Origin: Opitutus sp. GAS368
Lineage (GTDB): Bacteria; Verrucomicrobiota; Verrucomicrobiia; Opitutales; Opitutaceae
Reading direction: 5' to 3'
NCBI GenBank assembly: GCA_945862035.1
Contig: CAMAXB010000068.1
Span: 1-11,957 of the forward strand
Length of the DNA: 11,957 nucleotides
This document shows, piece after piece, positions 1 through 9,495 of the stretch. Position numbers and translations under genes: made by a program. Under the pieces are notes generated by a model. The model was not told the DNA's origin, made no database searches, and worked only from the letters and a program-made list of their open reading frames with translations. The first letter of the stretch is position 1. Each line of letters begins with the position of its first letter.

Positions 1-1058
1 GGCTGGCCCGCCTCTGCGGCGAGTTCGTTGAAGGCCTCGATTTCAGCCAGGGTGAAGAGCAGTCCACCGGCTTGAGCGGTCTTCTGGGCCCATCCTGCCT
101 CGAGCTGTCCGGGGAGCATGCACGATTCGTTACCGTGGCCCAGCACATCGGCGATGACTGCCTTGACGTTCTGCTGCTGATTGCGGCCCTGGGCGAACGC
201 GCCCGTGCTGATCGCATCGGGATGGATGACCTGAAAGAAGAAACAGCAGGTGCCCTTGTCGCCCTCGGCCTTGTCCCAGCGATTCCGGATCGTGGGAATC
301 GAGCCGCCGATGAACCCAGCGACGATCTCATTGATCAGTGAGAGGCCGTAGCCCTTGTGTGCGCCGAACGGGAGGAGGAATTTGGCTTTCTTGGGGTCGG
401 TGGTCATTGCCCCGTTTTCGTCCACGGCTGCGTCGGCGGGCAAATTCCTGCCCTCGCGGGCGAGCTGCTGGACGCGGCCCATCGCAACCACAGAGGTCGC
501 CCAGTCGATGACGATGGGATACCCGACTGCTTCGGTGGTGGGGAAGCCCCACGAGTGCGGGTTGGTTCCGAGGGTGGGAAACTTACCACCGAAGGGAACC
601 ACCTCGGCCAGAGCTGCCGTGCAGTTGGTGTAGGCGATGTAGCCCTTTTTGGCGGCATCCATCACGTAGCCGCCGCCCCAAAGGTAGTGGAAGGCGTTGT
701 CGACCGAGACGGTGCCGACGCCGTATTTGTCGGCCAAGCGCATGGCCTCATCCATCGCCCGGTAGGCGGTCGACTGGCCGAGCTTCTTGTTGGCATTCCA
801 GATTTTGGCCGCCTCAAAGCGGGAGGGCTTCTCCACAATCTGGGCGCCCGGAACGCAGCCCTGCGAGCCGGAGCCAAAGAGATGGTCGAGATGCAGGGCC
901 TTGATGCCGTTGTGGGTGCGAATGCCGTGGCGTGAGGCCTCGGCGCAGAATCTCGCCCCTTCAGTCGATTCATCGGCTTGGAACCCGCGGTGCTGGTACG
1001 CGGCCTGAATGAGCGCGTTATGCTGGGACTCGGGAACAACATGGTACGTGTCGGGCAT
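1..1058 (-). CDS. Ldh_2-family malate/L-lactate/sulfolactate-type dehydrogenase (C-terminus cut by window edge)
   Basis: Reading down from the ATG at 1058 gives 352 uninterrupted residues to the window edge. The family is usually about 330-360 residues, so little is missing. It is an NAD(P)H-dependent 2-oxoacid/2-hydroxyacid oxidoreductase of the Ldh_2 fold (relatives: YbiC, DlgD, ComC), not the classical Rossmann LDH. Visible family marks are the catalytic-type His at H49 in RTHNGIKAL, H124 in VDNAFHYLWGGG, GTNP at 164-167, DWATSVVAMGRV at 185-196 and GAHKGYGLSL at 232-241. The usual SHG around the catalytic His is THN here, which suggests a divergent subfamily. No Shine-Dalgarno site precedes the start; the leader ends CTTTCCCC. 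The gene follows a D-2-hydroxyacid dehydrogenase by 18 bases on the same strand, so co-transcription is likely. Substrate cannot be read from sequence; 2,3-diketogulonate, sulfolactate, malate or another sugar-acid ketone are candidates. Confidence 0.9.
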   Translation of the reverse strand, partial: MPDTYHVVPESQHNALIQAAYQHRGFQADESTEGARFCAEASRHGIRTHNGIKALHLDHLFGSGSQGCVPGAQIVEKPSRFEAAKIWNANKKLGQSTAYRAMDEAMRLADKYGVGTVSVDNAFHYLWGGGYVMDAAKKGYIAYTNCTAALAEVVPFGGKFPTLGTNPHSWGFPTTEAVGYPIVIDWATSVVAMGRVQQLAREGRNLPADAAVDENGAMTTDPKKAKFLLPFGAHKGYGLSLINEIVAGFIGGSIPTIRNRWDKAEGDKGTCCFFFQVIHPDAISTGAFAQGRNQQQNVKAVIADVLGHGNESCMLPGQLEAGWAQKTAQAGGLLFTLAEIEAFNELAAEAGQ

Positions 1059-1076
1059 GGGGAAAGCGACGGCGGG

Positions 1077-2036
1077 TTAAAGCTGATTGGCTTGAGCGAT
1101 GGGCGTCTTGCCGGCGAAGAACAGGCGGAGATTCTCCACCGCGCATGTAGCCTGGCGCTGCACGCTCTCGTGCGTGCGGGATCCGATGTGGGGGGTCAGG
1201 ATTACATTGGGTAGCCCAAGCAGCGGGTGATCGGGCGGAGGTGGTTCCTGATCGAGCACGTCGGCCGCATAGGCCAGCAGGTGCTGCGACTTGAGGGCCG
1301 CGACCAGCGCGGGAAGCTCAACCAGTTCGCCGCGCCCGGTGTTCACGATCACGGCACCCCTCTTGATCAACGGGAAGTTCCTCGCGTTGATGAGGTGCTT
1401 GGTCGCCGGCGTGAGTTTCGTATGCAGGGAAATGAGGTCGGCCCGCCGCAGAACCTCGTCGAAGTCCTCCACCCGCTCGACGCCGTACCAGCGGGCAAAG
1501 TCCTCATCCCAATAGTTGCCGTAGCCGATGATCTTGAGCCCGAAAGCGGCGGCGCGGATGGCCACTTCCTTGCCGATGCGGCCAAAGCCGACGATCGCGA
1601 GCGTTTTCCCGCAGACCTCGTTGCCGGTGATGCGCGTCCAGCGGCCGGCGGCGACGTGATTGGCCTCCACGACGAGATTGCGCACCGCGGCCAGCATCAG
1701 GGCAAAGGTGTGCTCGGCCACGGTCGTGTGGTTCACTCCGGGCGTGAACAATACGGGCACCCTCAGGTCGGTCGCCGCCTTCACATCGATCTTGTCCAAT
1801 CCGATTCCGTACTTCGAGATTACCTGCAGGCGGGGTAAGGATTTCTGAATGACCGCGCGGGTCAGGGCATCGTCGCCACAAAGGTAGGCATCGAACTGGC
1901 CGGCGAGCTCGAGCATGCGTGCCTCGGAAAGCGGGCCGCGCTCACGCACGATGTCGTAGCCGCCTTCCGCCAGCAGTTGATGATGCGCGCCGGGCGTGTC
2001 TTGGAACGAGGTCGTCGTGAGAAGGATCCGCTTCAT
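1077..2036 (-). CDS. D-2-hydroxyacid dehydrogenase (phosphoglycerate-dehydrogenase-like), 319 aa
   Basis: This is a cytosolic NAD(P)-dependent oxidoreductase interconverting a 2-hydroxyacid and a 2-oxoacid. The N- and C-terminal parts form the substrate domain. The central Rossmann domain begins near residue 143 with GxGxxG in VGFGRIG (149-155). The catalytic triad of the family is present: R235 in NTGRGE, E264 in DQEPP and H283 in TPHIGS. The acidic residue that normally ends the second Rossmann strand (GYDP-type) is replaced: the protein reads IIGYGNYW at 169-176, with G173 where Asp is expected. NAD preference is therefore not assured. I chose the ATG at 2036 (MKRILLTTTS) over an in-frame ATG at 2096, because the extra 20 residues look nothing like the family N-terminus. 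No Shine-Dalgarno site is visible. The protein has the length of short PGDH-like enzymes and lacks an ACT regulatory domain, so serA is unlikely. It is the first gene of a probable operon with the Ldh_2 gene. Confidence 0.9.
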   Translation of the reverse strand: MKRILLTTTSFQDTPGAHHQLLAEGGYDIVRERGPLSEARMLELAGQFDAYLCGDDALTRAVIQKSLPRLQVISKYGIGLDKIDVKAATDLRVPVLFTPGVNHTTVAEHTFALMLAAVRNLVVEANHVAAGRWTRITGNEVCGKTLAIVGFGRIGKEVAIRAAAFGLKIIGYGNYWDEDFARWYGVERVEDFDEVLRRADLISLHTKLTPATKHLINARNFPLIKRGAVIVNTGRGELVELPALVAALKSQHLLAYAADVLDQEPPPPDHPLLGLPNVILTPHIGSRTHESVQRQATCAVENLRLFFAGKTPIAQANQL

Positions 2037-2197
2037 GGCACAGGTGAGGGAACAGTGATGATAAGGATTAAAGCCGTGGGGCGCCGAAGGTCTCACCAGC
2101 GGCCCGGGCCGTGCAAGTTCTTAACCAGCCGCTGACGGTCAGACTCCGGGCGTTCACCGATGAAAGCGAGGGATGGGGCGTGACGCGGAAACAGGTT

Positions 2198-2271
2198 TGG
2201 TGCGGGTGGACGGAATCGAACCGTCGAAACCACTTTGGAAGAGTGGTGTTTTGCCACTAAACTACACCCGC
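2198..2271 (-). tRNA. tRNA-Gly (anticodon TCC), CCA encoded
   Basis: The minus strand folds as a full cloverleaf. The 7-bp acceptor GCGGGTG pairs with CACCCGC, the anticodon stem CCACT pairs with AGTGG around the loop CTTCCAA, and the T arm is GACGG-TTCGATT-CCGTC. Anticodon TCC reads GGA and other Gly codons. Discriminator A at 2201 is followed by an encoded CCA (2198-2200). The 3' end points toward the dehydrogenase operon. Confidence 0.97.
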
Positions 2272-2287
2272 GAAGACACCGGCAAGC

Positions 2288-2316
2288 ATCGTCCACGCCG
2301 GTTCGCGTCCGGTCAA
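2288..2316 (-). promoter_or_regulatory. Probable sigma-70-type promoter of tRNA-Gly
   Basis: On the minus strand, TTGACC (2311-2316, five of six matches to the -35 consensus) is followed by a 17-base spacer and GACGAT (2288-2293, weak -10). The mature tRNA begins 16 bases after the -10 element. The tRNA-Pro promoter in this window shows the same geometry, which supports both calls. No start site has been measured. Confidence 0.5.
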
Positions 2317-2468
2317 GCCGGGTTTGGCGTCGGGCCGCAAGGAGCTCTCCCGCAACCCGAGGCCGACTCGCGCATTTTTTACGCCGGCCGGTTGCAAAAG
2401 GGATTACGGGTCTCGCCGGGTCCGTTTTGCTTTAGGGCCCTGCCGTTCTCTCGTCTGTTCCGTCCGGT

Positions 2469-3094
2469 CAGGCGCAGACGTTGCGTCCCGCGAACCAGCC
2501 CAAGCGCCCCAACGTCAAGGCGGCGCAGGCCATGGCCAAGCAAAAGGCTCTGGAAAAAAGGCGCAGAACGACAAAGGGCCCTGGGGTGAACGGGCGATCT
2601 CCACGCAGCAGCTCGCCTCCCTGCTGATCGCGGGCCTGCCGTTGATGCAGTGTCTCGAGGCGCTGCCGGACCAGACTCAAGACCTCAACTTTCGCTTCAT
2701 CATCCGCGATGTTCAGGCCGATCTTTCGTCGGGCAACTCTTTCCCCGCCGCGGTGAAGAAATTTCCCCCATCGTTCAACTCCCTCTTCATTTCGATGATC
2801 GAAGCGGGCGAAGCCTCTGGCGCGCGGGCGGAGATTCTGGGCAAGGTTGCTGGTTGCTTCGAGGCGAGCGTTAAGCTCAGCAAGAAGGTTAAGTCGGCGA
2901 TGACCTACCCGGTCGCGGTCATTGGTTTGGCGGTGGTGCTGGTCAACGTCCTGCTGGATTTTGTGATCCCTGTCTTCGCCGCCCTGTTTGCCGATTTCGG
3001 TGCCAAGTTGCCGGCCGCCACGCAGTTCCTGATTGATCTGCCCGGCCTCACGCACGGCAATTTCCATTGATTGGGGCGAGGGGCTTACCCCAGC
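2469..3094 (+). pseudogene. Remnant of a PilC/GspF-type inner-membrane protein (T2SSF domain)
   Basis: The stretch from about 2580 to 3060 encodes a recognisable first T2SSF domain. It includes STQQLASLLIAGLPLMQCLEAL, RDVQADLSSGNSFPAAVKKFP, SLFISMIEAGEASG and KKVKSAMTYPVAVIGLAVVL, then a hydrophobic segment and AKLPAATQFLIDL. Intact PilC/GspF proteins have about 400 residues and two such domains; they sit in the inner membrane and organise type IV pilus or type II secretion assembly. Here the second domain is absent. The upstream linker (AQAMAKQKALEK, from 2469) lies in another frame and joins at a run of A's near 2552-2559, as after a one-base indel. An in-frame TGA at 3068-3070 interrupts a stretch (NFH-stop-LG) where the family continues. 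The end is approximate because homology passes into a sigma-54 regulator remnant around 3080-3100. No start codon with family-like N-terminal sequence was found, so I call this a dead fragment rather than a small gene. Confidence 0.8.
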
Positions 3095-3783
3095 GCACCG
3101 GCGGACGCCCCCTTCATTGGCATCGATGGCGCCCTGAGCTCCACGGCAGGTCTCCGCGCCGGATCGATTGGTGAAAATGGGACGGGTGGAGAATGGGTGC
3201 AGCGAGCGCGGGGTGGAACCCTTTTTCATGCAGCACCTGCAGGCCCCGGCCCTGCCGATGCAGAGGGAACTTGTTAGCGTCCCTTGGAATACAGTCTACG
3301 GATTCCGCTTGGTCTGCGCCACCAACGTCGATCTGGAAAAGCTGACCGACGAGGGGCCGTTTTATGACGAGCTTTTCTACCGGGTGGCGTCCCTTCCGGT
3401 CACCATGCCCACCCTGCGGAAACGCACCGACGACATTCCGCAGTTGGTGAGACATTTCCTGGTGAAGGCGGCCAATCCGCATCTCTATGCGAACGGGGTT
3501 GAGTTCACCCCTGACGCGTTGGCGGTCCTCGCAGCCTACCATTGGCCCGGTAAAGTGGTGGAGCTGAGCCGGGTGGATTCGAAGATCGCCGCCACCACGG
3601 CGACTCGCGTCATAGCGTCACAGCAGCTCCCGCTTCGGCGGAAGGAACTCAAGGACTGGCCGACGTTGGCCGATCATCTGGCCGGGCCGCGGCAGCAGGG
3701 CATTGACCGCATCCTCCGCGTGCGCCGGGGTCAAGGACGCTGGGGCCAAGGCGCGGGGAGTCGGCCGAAGCTCGCTGGGGTAA
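3095..3783 (+). pseudogene. Remnant of a sigma-54-type AAA+ transcriptional regulator
   Basis: This is the back half of an enhancer-binding-protein-like AAA+ domain spread over three frames. The first piece has DAPFIGIDGAL (like the family's PF..NC..L) and RARGGTLF (like the A.GGTLFLDE Walker-B region). Homology then shifts frame near 3225-3235 to FMQHLQ...RELVSV, FRLVCATNVDLEKL (sensor I), YDELFYRVASLPVTMPTLRKRTDDIPQLVRHFL and AYHWPGKVVEL (family WPGN..EL, sensor II). Near 3715 it shifts again: the frame from 3721 reads like the short helical C-terminal end and stops at TAA 3781-3783. Walker A and any receiver domain are missing, and no GAFTGA loop is recognisable. Intact relatives are ATPases that activate sigma-54 promoters; this copy cannot make such a protein. 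An open frame runs through 3842 only because GC-rich DNA has few stops. Confidence 0.8.
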
Positions 3784-3854
3784 CGTCGCGCCCGCCGGAG
3801 AGGGAAATGGTGGGCCGCAGGTCGATTTCGGGTTCGGCGTGACTTCCCGCTTGC

Positions 3855-3868
3855 CGCGCCCGGGCGCG
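3855..3868. promoter_or_regulatory. 14-bp perfect palindrome just upstream of carB
   Basis: CGCGCCCGGGCGCG reads the same on both strands and ends 28 bases before the carB start. It could be a dimeric-protein site or simply GC-rich chance sequence. No -35/-10 pair is clear in the 113 bases between the pseudogene and carB. Confidence 0.25.
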
Positions 3869-3896
3869 CCCGCAACCCTTCGCCCAATCTACGTCC

Positions 3897-7136
<3,240 letters not shown>

Positions 7137-7169
7137 CCAGCGCTCCCCCGTCCACGTTTTCGCCGTGAA

Positions 7170-7229
7170 GGAGGAGAGGCGTCGTTGACTCCTCACCTCC
7201 GGGGCCAACTCCCGCCTTTACGGCCCCGG
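7170..7229 (+). terminator. Two consecutive inverted repeats after carB (possible terminator without T-run)
   Basis: The first hairpin pairs 7170-7179 with 7191-7200 (10-bp arms, one mismatch, 11-base loop). The second pairs CCGGGGCC at 7199-7206 with GGCCCCGG at 7222-7229 (8 bp perfect, 15-base loop). They share two bases, so only one may form fully. Neither is followed by a run of T's, so rho-independent termination is doubtful. They may slow or process the carB transcript end, or form a leader for the next gene. Confidence 0.3.
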
Positions 7230-7272
7230 GGTGATATGTTTGGGTGACGGTTTTCCAAAATTCATCATTCCC

Positions 7273-8022
7273 ATGTCGACCCCCAACACGCCTTCTCCCG
7301 TCAGTGGTGACCAGCCGCCCGTCGCGGCTGAAGCCGCGGTCATCACCCCTGGCTTTGAAGAGACGCTTCGTGCATTCTGGGAGAAGAACGGGAAGCTGGT
7401 GATCATTATCTGCGTCGTAGTCCTGCTCGCGATCATTGGCCAGGGCGCCTACGGCGTGATGGCCGCCCAGCGTGAGGCCGGCGTCGCTGCCGCCTATGGG
7501 GCGGCGGTTACGAGTGATCAGCTGAAGTCCTTTGCCTCCGCTCATGCCGGCCACCGGCTGGCCGGTGCCGCCCACCTGCGCCTCGCCGACGAAGCGTATG
7601 CTGCGGGCCGGTACCCCGACGCCCAATCCGAGTACGGCAAGGCAGCGCCCATTTTAAAGGACTCTGTTTTCGCCGGTCGGATTCAGCTGGGGCTGGGGAT
7701 GGCCAAGCTGAATGGGGGCGACGTGGCTGCCGGCGAGGCCGCCTTAAAAGCATTGGTGGACGACATTGCCGGTTCGAAAGCGGTCCGGGCCGAGGCGGCC
7801 TACCATCGGGCGATTACGGCTGCAGCGGCCGGTCGCGCCGACGAGGCCTCCACGCTGGCCGAACAGGTTATGAGCATCGACCCGGAGAGCATTTGGACCC
7901 AGCGGGCCCTCATGCTTAGGGCTCGGGCCGCTGTTCAAGCCCCAACGCCCGCCTCGGTGGCCCCGGCTTCCGCCCCCGGTGAGGCCCCTCCGTCGATCCA
8001 GTTTAAGGTCGACGGTAAGTAA
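7273..8022 (+). CDS. Single-pass membrane protein with TPR-like C-terminal domain (YfgM-like), 249 aa
   Basis: Residues 1-40 are a Pro/Ala-rich cytoplasmic-type tail ending in FEETLRAFWEKNGK. One strong transmembrane helix follows at about 42-65 (LVIIICVVVLLAIIGQGAYGVMAA), then an Ala-rich helical region to about 222 with TPR-like pairs (HLRLADEAYAAGRYPDAQSEYGKAAP, GLGMAKLNGGDVAAGEAALKAL, AAYHRAITAAAAGRADEASTLAEQVMSIDP). The C-terminal tail is Ala/Pro-rich. This layout matches YfgM/TPR_21-type proteins, which in proteobacteria associate with the Sec translocon and periplasmic chaperones; the same role here is inference. I chose the ATG at 7273; an in-frame start at 7231 would add 14 residues lying over the upstream palindrome region. 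No Shine-Dalgarno site is seen (leader ends CATTCCC). The neighbours do not indicate a pathway. Confidence 0.85.
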   Translation: MSTPNTPSPVSGDQPPVAAEAAVITPGFEETLRAFWEKNGKLVIIICVVVLLAIIGQGAYGVMAAQREAGVAAAYGAAVTSDQLKSFASAHAGHRLAGAAHLRLADEAYAAGRYPDAQSEYGKAAPILKDSVFAGRIQLGLGMAKLNGGDVAAGEAALKALVDDIAGSKAVRAEAAYHRAITAAAAGRADEASTLAEQVMSIDPESIWTQRALMLRARAAVQAPTPASVAPASAPGEAPPSIQFKVDGK

Positions 8023-8043
8023 CGGACTTCGACTGAGAATCAG

Positions 8044-8120
8044 TGGTCGGGGCGATAGGATTCGAACCTACGACCTCCTGGTCCCAAACCAGGCGCTCTA
8101 CCAGGCTAAGCTACACCCCG
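8044..8120 (-). tRNA. tRNA-Pro (anticodon TGG), CCA encoded
   Basis: The minus strand forms a full cloverleaf. The acceptor CGGGGTG pairs with CGCCCCG (one G-T pair), the anticodon stem CCTGG pairs with CCAGG around TTTGGGA, and the T arm contains GGTTCGAATCC. Anticodon TGG reads CCA and probably other Pro codons. Discriminator A (8047) is followed by an encoded CCA (8044-8046). It lies convergent to the TPR-like gene, 21 bases past its stop. Confidence 0.97.
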
Positions 8121-8136
8121 AAAACCACAGGGGAGT

Positions 8137-8165
8137 AGGGCACCGACTGCTCGCGCAGGTGTCAA
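8137..8165 (-). promoter_or_regulatory. Possible promoter of tRNA-Pro
   Basis: A perfect TTGACA lies on the minus strand at 8160-8165. Seventeen bases on is TGCCCT (8137-8142), a very poor -10 box. That element ends exactly 16 bases before the tRNA, the same spacing as at tRNA-Gly. The call rests mainly on the -35 box and this shared geometry. Confidence 0.4.
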
Positions 8166-8245
8166 TGGTTGTGATCAAATTGAGGCTAAATTCATTGAAT
8201 CGGGGTTAAAAGGGCGTGGAGCGCTTGGTTACGTTCCCTTCATTT

Positions 8246-8265
8246 CCCGGCTTGCCTCAGCCGGG
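8246..8265 (+). promoter_or_regulatory. Hairpin in the leader of the LysM gene
   Basis: CCCGGCT (8246-8252) pairs perfectly with AGCCGGG (8259-8265) across a 6-base loop, 36 bases before the LysM start codon. No T-run follows on either strand, so it is not a simple terminator. It may be a 5'-UTR structure; function unknown. Confidence 0.35.
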
Positions 8266-8301
8266 TATCCCACCTACTCCCTATATCTCTCCTTTCACCA
8301 C

Positions 8302-8817
8302 ATGGACACTATTTCTCGCGAAAGTAACAGCAGCATCCTGCCGATCGGCAGCCTCATCGCAGGAGTGCTCGGGGCTCTCTTGGCCGTCGTGGCGCTGTTC
8401 AAGATCTCGTCCGCCACCAAGACGATGGCCCTCCACACCGAGCAGCTCACCAAAGTTGAGTCGCTTGAGGCCGAGGTCCGCAACTCGGTCGCGGCCAGCG
8501 AGCGGGTGAACACCTCCGTCACGAATCTCGCAAAGCAGACCAATGACGCCTTCCAACAGGTCGCCCTCGAGATCGGCAATGTTCGCGGCGAGATCGTCAA
8601 GATTCAGGAGTCCGCCAAAGCTGCGCCCCGCGCGGCCGCCGGCAAGAGCGGTCCCGTCGTGGCCGGTCCTGGCGAGTACGTCGTGAAGTCCGGTGACACC
8701 GGTGTGAAGATTGCCCGCGCGAACAGCGTCGCGATCGGTGATCTGCAGGCCGTCAATCCCGGCGTGAACTGGAACAGCCTCAAGGTTGGCCAGAAGGTGA
8801 AGCTTCCGCAGAAGTAA
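8302..8817 (+). CDS. Membrane-anchored LysM-domain protein, 171 aa
   Basis: A short N-terminus is followed by a transmembrane helix at about 11-35 (SILPIGSLIAGVLGALLAVVALFKI). A likely coiled coil follows at roughly 38-105, with heptad-like spacing (TKTMALHTEQLTKVESLEAEV, VNTSVTNLAKQTNDAF). Next come an Ala/Gly linker (107-124) and one C-terminal LysM domain at 125-169 (EYVVKSGDTGVKIARANSVAIGDLQAVNPG, NWNSLKVGQKVKLP). LysM binds the N-acetylglucosamine-containing glycan of peptidoglycan. The protein probably tethers the inner membrane to the wall or positions partners; no catalytic domain is present. There is no Shine-Dalgarno site; a pyrimidine-rich leader (CTCTCCTTTCACCAC) abuts the ATG. 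The gene is followed 23 bases later by a strong terminator, so it is probably transcribed alone. Confidence 0.9.
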   Translation: MDTISRESNSSILPIGSLIAGVLGALLAVVALFKISSATKTMALHTEQLTKVESLEAEVRNSVAASERVNTSVTNLAKQTNDAFQQVALEIGNVRGEIVKIQESAKAAPRAAAGKSGPVVAGPGEYVVKSGDTGVKIARANSVAIGDLQAVNPGVNWNSLKVGQKVKLPQK

Positions 8818-8840
8818 GCGGCCCTCGTGCCCCGATTTTC

Positions 8841-8873
8841 GCCTCCCACCTTCGGGTTGGGAGGCTTTTTTTT
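8841..8873 (+). terminator. Intrinsic terminator of the LysM gene
   Basis: The GC-rich arm GCCTCCCACC (8841-8850) pairs with GG(T)TGGGAGGC (8855-8865), with one bulged T and a TTCG tetraloop, followed by eight T's (8866-8873). This is a textbook rho-independent terminator. Its T-run ends five bases before the start codon of the next gene. Confidence 0.93.
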
Positions 8874-8877
8874 GCGT

Positions 8878-9459
8878 ATGCCTTCATCCAATCCCTCTCC
8901 GGCGCGCTGGGAAAAGCAGGGAGATCGTTCGCTCGCCGCCACGCGCATCCTCGATTTGCGCGAGGCGCGCTATCGTCACCCGGTCCGGGGAACCGAGCGC
9001 GACTTCATCGTGATCAACGCGCCCTCCTGGGTTGTCGTCGTTGCGTTGTCGACGGATGGGCGGCTCGTCTTGGTGAACCAGTTTCGTTTTGGCATCGATG
9101 GTTTCTCGCTGGAGCTGCCCGGCGGGGCGATTGATCCGGGTGAAGATCCCCTGGCCGCCGGCGTGCGCGAGCTCGGCGAGGAAACGGGTTTTGTCGGGTC
9201 GCGGGCTCGCCTGCTCGGCTCCGTGCATCCGAATCCGGCGATCCAGTCGAATCGCTGCCACTTTATCCTGGTTGAACAGGCGGCGCGCGTGAACGGCCCG
9301 GAGTGGGATCAGGACGAGGAAATCGAGATCACCACCCTGCCCGTCGCGGATGTTTTTGCGGGCGCGCGATCGGGCCTGATCACCCATGCTCTGACCTTGA
9401 ACGCGCTGCTGCTGTTCGAACCGCACTGGACGGAGTTCCGGATGAGCCCGGGCGTTTGA
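8878..9459 (+). CDS. Nudix hydrolase (ADP-ribose/ADP-sugar pyrophosphatase-like), 193 aa
   Basis: A perfect Nudix box Gx5Ex7REUxEExGU runs from G83 to F105 (GAIDPGEDPLAAGVRELGEETGF), with the catalytic Mg-binding glutamates at E98, E101 and E102. The fold context matches ADP-sugar pyrophosphatases: WVVVVALSTDGRLVLVNQFRFG before the box, and a Pro about 16 residues after it (HPNPAIQSNRCHFILV). Such enzymes hydrolyse nucleoside diphosphates linked to another group, such as ADP-ribose to AMP plus ribose 5-phosphate. The exact substrate is not readable. I chose the ATG at 8878 (MPSSNPSPARWEKQGD); an in-frame ATG at 8827 would translate the terminator hairpin into MPRFSPPTFGLGGFFLR, which is implausible. 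The gene starts five bases after the terminator's T-run, leaving almost no leader. A PaaK-like gene starts 36 bases after its stop. Confidence 0.92.
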   Translation: MPSSNPSPARWEKQGDRSLAATRILDLREARYRHPVRGTERDFIVINAPSWVVVVALSTDGRLVLVNQFRFGIDGFSLELPGGAIDPGEDPLAAGVRELGEETGFVGSRARLLGSVHPNPAIQSNRCHFILVEQAARVNGPEWDQDEEIEITTLPVADVFAGARSGLITHALTLNALLLFEPHWTEFRMSPGV

Positions 9460-9460
9460 C

Positions 9461-9481
9461 TTAACCGGTCGCGACCGTTAA
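9461..9481. promoter_or_regulatory. Near-perfect palindrome between the Nudix and PaaK-like genes
   Basis: A 12-bp perfect palindrome CGGTCGCGACCG (9466-9477) is flanked by TTAA on both sides (9461-9464 and 9478-9481), offset by one extra C. It lies two bases after the Nudix stop and just before the next gene's ribosome site. It could be an operator or a small mRNA hairpin. Confidence 0.3.
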
Positions 9482-9495
9482 AGGTGAAGGTGAAG

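Noticed and set aside
2100..2111. 12-bp palindrome CGGCCCGGGCCG between the dehydrogenase operon and tRNA-Gly
   Set aside because: There is no T-run and no promoter elements around it; a chance GC palindrome is as likely as a terminator or operator.
2198..2271. tRNA-Gly as an attachment site of an integrated island carrying the dehydrogenases
   Set aside because: No integrase and no duplicated tRNA 3' end were noticed in the window, and the dehydrogenases look compositionally ordinary. The left flank is outside the window.
2324..3070. Open frame that could be annotated as an intact 248-residue PilC-type protein
   Set aside because: The first about 80 residues are unlike the family, the second T2SSF domain is missing, and the stop falls inside a conserved region.
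2468..3229. Minus-strand open frame of 253 codons
   Set aside because: It lies opposite clear T2SSF homology and shows no domain of its own.
3168..3842. Open frame that could be read as an intact 224-residue sigma-54 regulator
   Set aside because: It starts mid-domain, lacks Walker A, and family homology enters and leaves this frame through frameshifts. Its last 40 residues are out of frame with the homologous ending.
8827..8877. Upstream start for the Nudix gene adding 17 residues
   Set aside because: The extension would be encoded by the intrinsic terminator hairpin and T-run, and the family N-terminus begins at 8878.
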